Shown: positions 8,750-17,194 of the stretch, one piece after another | Position numbering within the stretch: position 1 is the first letter of the stretch | Layout of the letters: every line of letters begins with the position of its first letter | Source: Mangrovicoccus ximenensis | GTDB taxonomy: Bacteria > Pseudomonadota > Alphaproteobacteria > Rhodobacterales > Rhodobacteraceae | DNA length: 64,000 bases | Assembly (NCBI RefSeq): GCF_003056725.1 | Contig: NZ_QBKZ01000001.1 | Span: 746,902 to 810,901 of the forward strand | Reading direction: 5' to 3' | Made by a program: the position numbers and the translations under genes | Notes under the pieces: model-generated | Databases searched by the model: none | What the model saw: only the letters and a program-made list of their open reading frames with translations | What the model was told of the DNA's origin: nothing

Positions 8750-10435
8750 TTGGAACAGCTCGCCCGCCGCCTCGGCCTGAGGACCGACCCGACGATCTTC
8801 TTCCTGTCCGCCGGCATCACCGTCGCCTTCGTGCTGGCGCTGGTGCTTTTGCCCGGCCCGATCGGCGCGGCCTTCGCCGCCGGGCGCGCCTGGATCGTGA
8901 CCAATCTGGGCTGGTTCTTCGTGGCGGGGGTCAATCTCTGGCTCGGCTTCCTGATCTGGGCGGCCTGCTCGCGCTACGGCCATGTCCGGCTGGGCCGCGA
9001 GGGTGCGCGTCCGGACTATTCCAACCTCAGCTGGTTCACCATGCTCTTTGCCGGGGGCATCGGCACGGTGCTGATGTTCTGGGGCGTGGCCGAGCCGGTC
9101 AGCCATTTCGCCGCCCCGCCGCTGCCGGGGGTGGAGCCCTTCACCGAAGAGGCCGCGCGCGACGCCATGTCGATCGCGATCTACCATCTCGGGCTGCACA
9201 CCTGGACGATCTTCACCCTGCCCGGGCTGGCCTTCGCCTATTTCATCAACCGCTACGACCTGCCCGTGCGGGTCAGCTCGGTCTTCTACCCGCTCCTGGG
9301 CGAGGGCATCCACGGCCCCGCCGGCAAGGCGATCGACATCGCCTCGATCCTCGGCACGCTGTTCGGCGTCGCGGTGTCGCTGGGGCTCGGCTCCAGCCAG
9401 ATCGCCGCCGGGCTCGACGCGCTCTTCGGTACCGGCGACGGCGTCGCGGTGAAGGTCGCGATCCTCGCCGTGCTGACCGTGGTGGCGGTCGGCTCGATCG
9501 TTGCCGGGCTCGATGCCGGGGTGAAGCTGCTGTCGAACATCAATATCGGCCTCGCCGTGGCGCTGATGGTCTTCGTTCTGGTGACCGGCTCGACGCTGTT
9601 CCTCTTGCGCGGCGTGGTCGAGACCTTCGGGCTCTACCTGTCGAACCTGCCGCATCTGGCCTTCTGGAACGACATGCTGGCGGATGAAAATCCGTCGAAC
9701 GAGGCCTGGGGCTGGCAAGGCAGCTGGACGGTGTTCTACTGGGCCTGGACGGTGACCTGGTCGCCTTTCATCGGGCTCTTCGTGGCGCGGATCTCGCGCG
9801 GCCGGACGATCCGCGAATTCGTCTTCGGCGTCCTGCTGGCGCCGTCGCTCTTCACCCTCGTCTGGTTTGCCATCTTCGGCTGGCAGGCGATGGAGTTCGA
9901 CGGGCTGGGCCTCGCCGCGCGCGAGGCGATGGGCGCCTCCGCCGGCCAGATCAGCGATGCGGTGGCCGAAAGCGTGCCCCTCGCGATGTTCGCCTTCTTC
10001 GAGAACCTGCCCTGGACGCCGCTGATCCAGGGGCTGGCGGTGGTGATCGTCGCGATCTTCTTCGCCACCTCCTCGGACTCGGCGTCGCTGGTCGTGGACA
10101 TGCTCTGCACCGGCGCGGCCGAGCCCGGCCCGGTGCATCAGCGGGTGTTCTGGGGCGCGGCCGAGGGGCTGGTCGCCGCCATGCTGATCGTGCTGGCGGG
10201 CGAGGCCGGGCTGAGCGCGCTGCAGGAGGTGATCACCGTCGTCGGCCTGCCGATCTTCGCGCTGGTCTGCATGATGATCCCGTCGCTGATCCGGGGCTTT
10301 GCGCTCGAGGACATCGACCATGTCACGGTCGGCCAGCGCCCGGCTCTGGAGGAGTTCGGCCATGGCGCGGAGTCAGGCGCCGCGGTCCGCGAGCCAGTCG
10401 GTGATCAGGGCGCGCAGCCGGTCCCCGGAGAATGA
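8750..10435 (+). CDS. BCCT-family transporter
   Basis: 561 residues with about twelve hydrophobic segments. The BCCT signature GSWTVFYWAWTVTWSPFIGLFVARISRGRTIREF and the glycine-rich FAGGIGTVLMFWGVAEP helix are present. The family takes up betaine, choline, carnitine or similar zwitterions by Na+ or H+ symport across the inner membrane. The start is a TTG with GGAG eight bases upstream; no ATG fits. The last ~40 residues (after RGFALED) overlap 63 bp of the convergent metallohydrolase gene and look unconserved, so the 3' end may have been altered. It is divergent from the ureohydrolase gene (137-bp gap). Confidence 0.88.
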   Translation: MEQLARRLGLRTDPTIFFLSAGITVAFVLALVLLPGPIGAAFAAGRAWIVTNLGWFFVAGVNLWLGFLIWAACSRYGHVRLGREGARPDYSNLSWFTMLFAGGIGTVLMFWGVAEPVSHFAAPPLPGVEPFTEEAARDAMSIAIYHLGLHTWTIFTLPGLAFAYFINRYDLPVRVSSVFYPLLGEGIHGPAGKAIDIASILGTLFGVAVSLGLGSSQIAAGLDALFGTGDGVAVKVAILAVLTVVAVGSIVAGLDAGVKLLSNINIGLAVALMVFVLVTGSTLFLLRGVVETFGLYLSNLPHLAFWNDMLADENPSNEAWGWQGSWTVFYWAWTVTWSPFIGLFVARISRGRTIREFVFGVLLAPSLFTLVWFAIFGWQAMEFDGLGLAAREAMGASAGQISDAVAESVPLAMFAFFENLPWTPLIQGLAVVIVAIFFATSSDSASLVVDMLCTGAAEPGPVHQRVFWGAAEGLVAAMLIVLAGEAGLSALQEVITVVGLPIFALVCMMIPSLIRGFALEDIDHVTVGQRPALEEFGHGAESGAAVREPVGDQGAQPVPGE

Positions 10436-11101
10436 CTGGAAATGCCCGCCATGGACGGTCCTGACCGGCAGGGCCAGGAGCCGCTCCATGGACCGTACGT
10501 AATCCGCGGCATCGGCATGGTAGGTGTCCTCGATCAGCGGCCCGTCATAGACGATGTCGCCGGAGATCAGGATGCCGGTCGCCGCCTCCCAGAGCGCGAT
10601 GCCGCCCGGGCTGTGGCCCGGCGTGTGGATCACCTCGAACTGCCTGTCGCCCAGGTCGATCACGTCGCCATCCCCGAGAATGCGCGTCGCGGGCGCGGCC
10701 TTCACCGCGTAGGTCGCCGATTGGTAGGGGACATCGGGCAGCGCGTCGAAGATGTCGTCGGTGACATAGGGATCGGCCAGGGTCGAGGCGCGGGTTGGGT
10801 TGGCCAGAATGTCCGCTTCGCAAGCGTGGCAGAGCCGGTCGGGAAATTCGTGGTGGCAGCCGACATGGTCGAAATGCGTGTGGCTGGCGACGGCATCGAG
10901 CGGACGCTCGCTGACCAGCGGCACCCATTGGCGCAAGCTGACCACGCCCATGCCGGAATCCACCATCATGTCGCGGTCGCGGCCGCGGACATGCCAGATA
11001 TTGCAGCGGTAGAATTCCTTGATGAAGGGCTCGTCGATCCAGGTGATGTCGTCGCCGACCTTGCGCAGCCGGTACCAGTCCTTGGGGGGAATGCGGGTCA
11101 T
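10373..11101 (-). CDS. Metallo-beta-lactamase-fold hydrolase
   Basis: 242 residues starting MTRIPPKDW, with the ATG overlapping the stop of the ABC ATPase gene (ATGA), so translation is coupled. Zn ligands are clear: SHTHFDHVG (HxHxDH), HTPGHSPGG and the SGDIVYDG aspartate. The fold covers glyoxalase II-like thioesterases, lactonases and other hydrolases. As the last gene of a polyamine-type importer operon, it probably processes the imported compound or a product of it (inference). Confidence 0.85.
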   Translation of the reverse strand: MTRIPPKDWYRLRKVGDDITWIDEPFIKEFYRCNIWHVRGRDRDMMVDSGMGVVSLRQWVPLVSERPLDAVASHTHFDHVGCHHEFPDRLCHACEADILANPTRASTLADPYVTDDIFDALPDVPYQSATYAVKAAPATRILGDGDVIDLGDRQFEVIHTPGHSPGGIALWEAATGILISGDIVYDGPLIEDTYHADAADYVRSMERLLALPVRTVHGGHFQSFSGDRLRALITDWLADRGA

Positions 11102-12120
11102 GCGGCCTCCGGCAGGATGACGGGATCGCGGCCGAAGAGCTCGACCTCGGCGCCGATCTCGGGATGGGACCCTTGCGGCAGATGCGCGACGAGGCGCATG
11201 TCGGGCGCGGCGAGCGGCGCGAAACGGCAGCGGTGATGCGCGCCGAAGAAGGCCGCTTCGGTCAGCCGCGCCCGGCCGAGGCTGAAGCTGCCCGACAATC
11301 CGACGCTTTCGGGACGCAGACAGAGGATGCCCTCTGCCGGAGGAACGGGCAGGGGGCCGAGCGGGCTGGCGACGCCTTCGCCTGCGGGACGGACCGGCAG
11401 GCGGTTGAGTTCGCCCATGAAATTCGCGGAAAAGAGCGTCCGGGGGCGCAGATAGACCTCTTCCGGCGTGCCGCAATGCTCGATCTGCCCGGCATTCATC
11501 ACCACGATCCGGTCGGCGATGGCCATCGCCTCTTCCTGGTCATGGGTGACATGGATGAAGGTGGTTCCGACGCGGCGTTGGATCGCCTTCAATTCGTCCT
11601 GCATCTGGCGGCGCAGCTTCAGGTCGAGCGCGCCCAGGGGCTCGTCGAGCAGGAGCACGTCCGGCTCCACCGCCAGCGCGCGGGCCAGCGCCACCCGCTG
11701 CCGCTGTCCGCCCGAGAGCGCATGGGGTTTCCGCCCCGCCTTGTCGTCGAGCCCGACCATGGCGAGCATCTCCACCGCCTTCGCGTCGCGCGCGCGGCGG
11801 GACTGGCCGCGCATCCTGAGGCCGAAACCCACGTTGTCGCGCAGCGTCATGTGCGGGAAGAGCGCGTAATCCTGGAACATGGTCGTGGTGGGCCTGAGCT
11901 TCGGGCCGACATGGGTCATGTCGCGGCCGCCGATCAGGACCTGTCCCTCCGATGGCGTCAGGAAGCCGCCGATCAGCGAGAGAAGCGTGGTCTTGCCGCA
12001 GCCCGAAGGGCCCAGGAGCACGACGAATTCCCCCGCCGCGATCGACAGGTCGATGCGGTGCAGCGCGGTGAAATGGCCGAACCGGTGCTCGACGCCCCGG
12101 ATTTCCACGTCTGCGGTCAT
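11098..12120 (-). CDS. ABC transporter ATPase, polyamine/iron type
   Basis: 340 residues. Walker A GPSGCGKTT, signature ALSGGQRQR, Walker B VLLLDEPLGALD and the switch His (THDQEEAM) are intact, followed by a TOBE-type C-terminal domain. This is the PotA/FbpC/CysA group that drives import through two permeases. ATGA overlaps join it to the permease upstream and the metallohydrolase downstream. The substrate is unproven; the PotD-like binding protein suggests an amine. Confidence 0.92.
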   Translation of the reverse strand: MTADVEIRGVEHRFGHFTALHRIDLSIAAGEFVVLLGPSGCGKTTLLSLIGGFLTPSEGQVLIGGRDMTHVGPKLRPTTTMFQDYALFPHMTLRDNVGFGLRMRGQSRRARDAKAVEMLAMVGLDDKAGRKPHALSGGQRQRVALARALAVEPDVLLLDEPLGALDLKLRRQMQDELKAIQRRVGTTFIHVTHDQEEAMAIADRIVVMNAGQIEHCGTPEEVYLRPRTLFSANFMGELNRLPVRPAGEGVASPLGPLPVPPAEGILCLRPESVGLSGSFSLGRARLTEAAFFGAHHRCRFAPLAAPDMRLVAHLPQGSHPEIGAEVELFGRDPVILPEAA

Positions 12121-12887
12121 TTGGATGCCTTTCGGAAGAGAGTCAGTTCCAGCGTCACGACCAGCAGCACCGAGACGAGGAAGACCAGCGAGCCCACCGC
12201 ATTGGTCTCGGGCGAGAGGCCGGAGCGGAGCATGGACCAGATCTCCACCGGCAGGGTCACGTCGAAGCGGGTCAGCAGGAAGGCGATGATGAACTCGTCC
12301 CAGCTGAAGGTGAAGGACAGGAAGAAGGCCGCGGCCAAGGACGGCGCGATCATCGGCGCGAGGATGAGGAGCAGCACCTGCGCCTCGCCCGCGCCGAGGT
12401 CCCGTGCCGCCTTCAGCGCGGATTTCTGCGGCGCGCCGATTGCGGCAGAGAGGATGGCGAAGCACAAGGGCAGGTTGATCACGACATGGCCGATGCCGGT
12501 CGCCATCAGCGAGGGGCGGACGCCGGCCCAGTTGAACATCTGCAAAAGGCCGAGGCCGATGATCAGATAGCTGACGGTCATCGGCGCGATGATCAGCCCG
12601 CGCATCAGCGCCCCTCCAGGCAGGCGCGCTTGCGCGAACCCGGCGGCAGCGAGGAAGCCCAAGGTGAGCGCCACGGCGGAGGACGCGAGCGCCACCAGCA
12701 TGGAATTGCCGAGCGCCGCCATCAGGTCGCGGTCGCCCAGCACCTTGGCATACCACTCCGCCGTCGGCCCGTTGAAGGGCGGCACCGGCAGCCGACCGTC
12801 CTGGAAGGAGAACACCACCAGCACCGCGACGGGCAGCAGGATGAAGCCGAACATCGCCGCCAGATAGGCCCAGGACAGATAGCGCAT
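12117..12887 (-). CDS. ABC transporter inner-membrane permease (PotC type)
   Basis: 256 residues starting MRYLSWAYLAAMFGFILLP, with six predicted membrane helices and the EAA loop AARDLGAGEAQVLLLILAPMI that docks the ATPase. Its ATG overlaps the stop of the preceding permease, and its stop overlaps the ATPase start. The longer frame extending upstream to 13682 is the out-of-frame shadow of the neighbouring permease. Confidence 0.9.
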   Translation of the reverse strand: MRYLSWAYLAAMFGFILLPVAVLVVFSFQDGRLPVPPFNGPTAEWYAKVLGDRDLMAALGNSMLVALASSAVALTLGFLAAAGFAQARLPGGALMRGLIIAPMTVSYLIIGLGLLQMFNWAGVRPSLMATGIGHVVINLPLCFAILSAAIGAPQKSALKAARDLGAGEAQVLLLILAPMIAPSLAAAFFLSFTFSWDEFIIAFLLTRFDVTLPVEIWSMLRSGLSPETNAVGSLVFLVSVLLVVTLELTLFRKASK

Positions 12888-13741
12888 CAGACCCGCTCCA
12901 TCTTCAGCCAGCGGGCGCAGCCGGCATAGGCGAGGGTCACCATGACCATGAGGACCACCGACAGCCCCGAGGCCAGCGGATAGTCGCCGCGCCGCCCGAG
13001 CTGCAGCATGATCAGCTGCGGCAGGCTCAGCTCGTTGTTGCCGCCGAGAATCTGCGGCGTGATGTAGTCGCCGATGCACAGAACGAAGGTCAGGAAGGCG
13101 CCGGTCATCACGCCCGGAAGCGTCAGCGGCAGGATCACCAGCCGGATCACCTGCCAGCGCGAGGCGCCGAGGTCTTCGGCGGCGCGGGCATAGTTCGGCG
13201 AGAGCTGCACGAGGTTGGAATAGATCGTCAGGGTCAGAAGCATGACGAAGAAATGGGTGAAGCCGATCACCGTGGCCGCGCGCGTCGCCATGATCTGCAC
13301 CGGCTCCGCCAGCAGGCCCAGCCCGGTCAGCGCGTTCATGATCACGCCCTTCTCGCCCAGAACCAGCGCCCAGGAATAGGAGCGCACGACATAGGAGGTC
13401 CAGAAAGGCAGCACCGCCAGCAGGAGCGCCAGCCGCCGCCAGCGGGCAGGCACCCGCGTGGCGATGATCCAGGCGAGCGGCCAGGCGAGCAGCACCGAGA
13501 GCACCGTGACCGTGAGCGTGATCTCCAGCGAGACCCGGATGCCCTTGGCCAGAGATGGGTCGGTGAAGATCCGGGCATAGGTCTGCAGGTCCGGGCCGGG
13601 GAGGACCGCGCGGCCCTCCATGTGGCCGAGGCTCATCCAGACCATCGCCGCGAAGGGCAGGACGAAGAAGGCTGCCGTCCAAAGGAGGGCCGGGGCGGCA
13701 AGCGCCGCGCCCAGCCGTTTCTCGCTGCGCTCGATGCTCAT
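12887..13741 (-). CDS. ABC transporter inner-membrane permease (PotB type)
   Basis: 284 residues. The first helix is LLWTAAFFVLPFAAMVWMS, and the EAA motif AAEDLGASRWQVIRLVILPLTLPG is complete. It is the larger member of the permease pair and starts 4 bp after the binding-protein stop. The membrane topology and order (binding protein, PotB-like, PotC-like, ATPase) are typical of polyamine-family importers. Confidence 0.9.
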   Translation of the reverse strand: MSIERSEKRLGAALAAPALLWTAAFFVLPFAAMVWMSLGHMEGRAVLPGPDLQTYARIFTDPSLAKGIRVSLEITLTVTVLSVLLAWPLAWIIATRVPARWRRLALLLAVLPFWTSYVVRSYSWALVLGEKGVIMNALTGLGLLAEPVQIMATRAATVIGFTHFFVMLLTLTIYSNLVQLSPNYARAAEDLGASRWQVIRLVILPLTLPGVMTGAFLTFVLCIGDYITPQILGGNNELSLPQLIMLQLGRRGDYPLASGLSVVLMVMVTLAYAGCARWLKMERV

Positions 13742-13745
13742 GGCG

Positions 13746-14804
13746 TCAGTTCTGCAGCATGTCCGTCCAGAGATCCTGCATCGCCATGTCCGTGTCCGCG
13801 TCCGGCACCGGATAGAGCTGGGCGCGCGCCAGATAGGCCTCCTGGTCGTTCCAGCGCAGCACGGCCTTCTCGTCGTCGGTCAGGACCTCGCCCGCGGCCT
13901 TGTTGGCGGGCATCCCCCAGTAGCAGGAGGAGGTCGCCAGCCGCGCCTGGCCTTCGGGCGACAGGATGTACCGGATGAATTCCAGGGCCAGTTCGGGCTT
14001 TTCCGTGCCCTCGACCATCGCCATGGCCTGCGCCCAGACCAGCCCGCCCTCTTCGGGGATGGTCCAGTCGAGATCGGGGTTCTCGGAATGCAGCACCGCG
14101 GTCAGCCATTCGCCGCCGCCGATCAGGATGTCGACCTCGCCGGTAGCGAGCGCCGTCTGGCTGCCGACCACGTCCGAGACCTGGCGCGATGCGGCGCGCA
14201 GCCCCATCAGCGGGTCGCGCAGGGTCTCGAGCGCGGCGGCGTCGAGATCGGCCGTATCCACGCCCTCGGCCAGACCGACGAGGCCCAGCACCGGCAGGTA
14301 GTAGTCGTAGATCGCGATCCTGCCGTCATATTTGCCGGACCAGAGCGATGCCAGGCTCGCCATGTCCGCCGGATCGACCGCCGCCTTGTTGAAGGCGATG
14401 GTGTTGTAGCCGAATTTCTCGGTCACGCCGTAGAGCTGGCCGCCGACCGTCATCGCATCCGTCAGGGCGACCTCCGGGAAGGTGGCGGAGGTGTCGATTG
14501 CGCCCCCGGGCAGCGGTGCGAGGAACCCCGCCTCGGCGGCGCGGGCAACGTCGACGCTGTCGATCACCATCACGTCCCAGTCGCCCGGGCGGGACTGTTC
14601 GAGGATGGTCAGCCCGGCGGCGGTGCCCTCGTATTCCTTGACGTTGACGCGCACGTCATGGGCCGTCTCGAACGGCTCCAGCAGCGCCGCATCGGCATGG
14701 TCGCACCAGATCAGCGCGTTGAGGTCTTCGGCCGCCTGCAGCGCGGTGGTCGACAGGAGCCCGCCGGCAGCGGCAAGGCCCAGGGTCTGCATCCTGAAGG
14801 TCAT
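13746..14804 (-). CDS. Periplasmic substrate-binding protein, PotD-like
   Basis: 352 residues. The start MTFRMQTLGL is chosen because it opens a signal peptide (cleavage near LQAAED) and is preceded by a GGGGA purine stretch; the longer frame to 14876 would bury the signal. The pattern GVTEKFGYNTIAFNK, ASLWSGKYDGRIAIYDYY and EFIRYILSPEGQARLA fits the extracellular solute-binding class of spermidine/putrescine-type systems. It is the first gene of the five-gene operon, divergent from a TetR regulator. Confidence 0.9.
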   Translation of the reverse strand: MTFRMQTLGLAAAGGLLSTTALQAAEDLNALIWCDHADAALLEPFETAHDVRVNVKEYEGTAAGLTILEQSRPGDWDVMVIDSVDVARAAEAGFLAPLPGGAIDTSATFPEVALTDAMTVGGQLYGVTEKFGYNTIAFNKAAVDPADMASLASLWSGKYDGRIAIYDYYLPVLGLVGLAEGVDTADLDAAALETLRDPLMGLRAASRQVSDVVGSQTALATGEVDILIGGGEWLTAVLHSENPDLDWTIPEEGGLVWAQAMAMVEGTEKPELALEFIRYILSPEGQARLATSSCYWGMPANKAAGEVLTDDEKAVLRWNDQEAYLARAQLYPVPDADTDMAMQDLWTDMLQN

Positions 14805-14866
14805 CTGTGGTCCCCGTTGAGCGTATTCTTGGCGTTTTTCTGCCTTCAGCTTGACCAGCCGAATTT

Positions 14867-14898
14867 CTGTAGTCAATCTGAACTTGAAGTCACTACAG
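14867..14898. promoter_or_regulatory. Candidate TetR operator in divergent promoter region
   Basis: CTGTAGT (14867-14873) is mirrored by ACTACAG (14892-14898), with a nested TCAA/TTGA pair between them. The dyad sits 12 bp before the TetR start and about 60 bp upstream of the ABC operon. The position and symmetry suggest the regulator controls both directions. Confidence 0.55.
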
Positions 14899-14909
14899 GT
14901 TTTTCGGAT

Positions 14910-15524
14910 ATGGCAGGTCTGCGGGAGCGGAAAAAAGCGGCAGCGCGGAAACGCATCCTCGATTGCGCCGCACGGATGTTCCGCGAGGATGGCTACGAGG
15001 CGTCGCGGATCGAGGATATTGCCGCGGCGGCCGAGCTGTCGGTGGCGACGTTCTACAACTATTTCGGATCGAAGGCGGATCTGCTGCTGGCCGCGGTGCT
15101 GGAGGAAACCGCGATGGTGATCGCCTCGGTGGAGGAGTGCATCGCGGCGCCGGAGCCGACGCTGGAGCAGGCCTTCGGCGCGATCATCGCCACCTATTTC
15201 GGCAAATCCTTCCAGTATTCCTCGCGCGAGGTCTGGCGGATGGCGCTGGCGCGGACGCTTCTCGATCCGGAGGCGGAATTCTCGCAGCGCTATATCGAAA
15301 TCGACTGCGAGCTCAGCGACCAGCTCTGCCGCTTCCTGGCGGAGATGCAGCGCTGCGGACTGGTGCGGGAGGGGGCGGATACCGGGCCGGCCGGGCGGCT
15401 CCTGTTCAACAACGTCAACATGAACTTCATCGAATTCATGCGGAGCTCCGCCATGACGGCGGAGCAGGTGCGCAACAAGGTGATGGCGGAAAGCGCGCCG
15501 GTGCTGTCGCTGCTGGCGGCCTAG
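14910..15524 (+). CDS. TetR/AcrR-family regulator
   Basis: 204 residues. The N-terminal HTH RILDCAARMFREDGYEASRIEDIAAAAELSVATFYNYFGSK is a textbook TetR DNA-binding domain; the C-terminal ligand domain (from ~60) is unassigned. The start MAGLRERKKAA follows the dyad at 14867-14898. It is divergent from the ABC/metallohydrolase operon, which it probably represses until the ligand is present (inference). The remnant of kdsB follows about 50 bp downstream. Confidence 0.9.
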   Translation: MAGLRERKKAAARKRILDCAARMFREDGYEASRIEDIAAAAELSVATFYNYFGSKADLLLAAVLEETAMVIASVEECIAAPEPTLEQAFGAIIATYFGKSFQYSSREVWRMALARTLLDPEAEFSQRYIEIDCELSDQLCRFLAEMQRCGLVREGADTGPAGRLLFNNVNMNFIEFMRSSAMTAEQVRNKVMAESAPVLSLLAA

Positions 15525-15571
15525 ACGGCCGCCGCTTCGGCGGCGCGGGGCAGGGGCTGCGGCGCCGGGCC

Positions 15572-15991
15572 GAAGTGGCGACGCCGGTGCTGCGCTGCGA
15601 CGGCGCGGCGCTGCAGGGCTTCCGCGACGACCGCAAGGCAGGCCGCGTCGGCGGCACCACCGCGGTGTTCCGCGCCGACGGCATGGCGCTCTATTTCTCC
15701 AAGGAAGTGATTCCCTATTCCGACGGCGTGCCGACGGACGGGCCGGAAACCCCGGTCTTCCACCATGTTGGCGTCTATGCCTACCGTCCCTCCGCGCTGG
15801 AGGCCTATGGCCGCCTGCCGGTCGGCAAGCTGGAGACGCTCGAGGGGCTCGAGCAGCTGCGCTTCCTCGAGCATGGCCACCCGGTGCTCTGCGTCGAGGT
15901 GGAGGCCCGCGGGCGCCAGTTCTGGGAACTCAACAACCCGTCCGACGTGGCCCGGATCGAGGCCATGCTGGCGGCCGGGTCCGGCGATTGA
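15572..15991 (+). pseudogene. kdsB: kdsB (CMP-KDO synthetase) C-terminal half
   Basis: From about 15572 the frame reads EVATPVL...DGMALYFSKEVIPY, HHVGVYAYRPSALEAYGRLPVGKLETLEGLEQLRFLEHG and FWELNNPSDVARIEAML, the C-terminal ~140 residues of 3-deoxy-manno-octulosonate cytidylyltransferase, which activates KDO for lipopolysaccharide. The N-terminal nucleotide-binding part is missing and no start is visible. It directly abuts the end of the TetR gene. A functional copy should exist elsewhere if the cell makes KDO. Confidence 0.8.
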
Positions 15992-16190
15992 CCGCGCGGC
16001 GGGGCTGCGTGCGCGCAGTTCCGCCGGGTTCCTCACCTGCGGCGCTGCGCCCGCAGCCCAGCGTTGCAAAACTGTTGCCTAGAGGCTTTAGTTCCAGCAC
16101 GATGGTCGCGCGGCCGGAAATAATGGAACTTATAAATCGCGGTCCGCGTTGTTTATCTGAGTGCAGTTGCGTGTAAACAAGGGCAAGGTC

Positions 16191-17081
16191 ATGAAACACA
16201 AGGTTACCAAGGCAATTTTCCCGGTGGCAGGCATGGGGACCCGGTTCCTTCCCGCCACGAAGTCGATCCCCAAGGAGATCATGACGCTGGTGGACCAGCC
16301 TCTGATCCAGTACGCCATCGACGAGGCGCGCGATGCCGGGATCGAAGAATTCATTTTCGTCACCTCCCGCGGCAAGTCCGCGCTCGAAGATTACTTCGAC
16401 GGCGCGCCCCAGCTCGAAGCCACGCTGCAGCGCAAGGGCAAAACCGCGCTGCTCGACCAGCTCAAGCGCACCGACATGGAAAGCGGCGCCATCGCCTATG
16501 TCCGCCAGCGCGAGGCGCTCGGCCTCGGCCATGCGGTCTGGTGCGCCCGCCGCCTGATCGGCGACGAGCCCTTCGCGGTCCTGCTGCCCGATGACGTCAT
16601 CAAGGCCGACAAGTCCTGCCTGGCGCAGATGGTCGAAGCCTATGGCGAAACCGGCGGCAACATGGTCGCGGCCATGGAAGTCCCGATGGACAAGATCTCC
16701 TCCTACGGCACGCTCGCCATCAAGGAAGACATGGGCCACATGGTCTCGGTCTCCGGCATGGTCGAGAAGCCCAAGCAGGAAGAGGCTCCCTCGAACCTCG
16801 CCGTGATCGGCCGCTACATCCTCGACCCGAAGGTCCTGTCGAATCTCGACGAGATGAAGATCGGCGCCGGCGGAGAGATCCAGCTGACCGACGCGATCGC
16901 AGAGGAAATCGAAGGCACCGGCGTCTACGGCTACCGCTTCCGCGGCGAACGCTATGACTGCGGCTCCAAGGCCGGTTATCTGCAGGCCACCGTCGCCTTC
17001 GGCCTCGAGCGCGACGACCTGCGCGACGAGTTCACCGAATTCCTGCGCGACTTCACCGCGATCCGCAGCGCCGCCGAGTAA
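16191..17081 (+). CDS. galU: UTP-glucose-1-phosphate uridylyltransferase
   Basis: 296 residues starting MKHKVTKAIFPVAG, intact. The N-terminal PVAGMGTRFLPATKSIPKEIMTLVDQPLIQY motif binds UTP; AVLLPDDVI and VEKPKQEEAPSNLAVIGRYI are the conserved core. It makes UDP-glucose for exopolysaccharide, LPS and trehalose pathways. The start at 16191 is preferred over the GTG further upstream. A strong terminator follows. A glycosyltransferase lies immediately downstream. Confidence 0.95.
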   Translation: MKHKVTKAIFPVAGMGTRFLPATKSIPKEIMTLVDQPLIQYAIDEARDAGIEEFIFVTSRGKSALEDYFDGAPQLEATLQRKGKTALLDQLKRTDMESGAIAYVRQREALGLGHAVWCARRLIGDEPFAVLLPDDVIKADKSCLAQMVEAYGETGGNMVAAMEVPMDKISSYGTLAIKEDMGHMVSVSGMVEKPKQEEAPSNLAVIGRYILDPKVLSNLDEMKIGAGGEIQLTDAIAEEIEGTGVYGYRFRGERYDCGSKAGYLQATVAFGLERDDLRDEFTEFLRDFTAIRSAAE

Positions 17082-17108
17082 CCGCGCTGCACTTGACCTG
17101 ATCTTGGT

Positions 17109-17137
17109 GCGCCGCCCGCGAGGGCGGCGCTTTTTTT
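17109..17137 (+). terminator. Rho-independent terminator of galU
   Basis: Perfect 9-bp stem GCGCCGCCC / GGGCGGCGC with a GCGA tetraloop, followed by seven T. Confidence 0.92.
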
Positions 17138-17194
17138 GCGCGTCAACCGGGCTTTAAGCAGAAGCGCCGTAGCAACTGGACAGGAGGTTCCCGT

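Noticed and set aside
8624-10363. 579-codon open frame antisense to the BCCT gene
   Set aside because: Asp/Arg/His/Gln-rich shadow without hydrophobic segments or a known family; the + strand transporter is clear.
12117-13682. Possible 521-residue fused permease
   Set aside because: The upstream half is an out-of-frame reading of the neighbouring permease; the true start is the ATGA at 12887.
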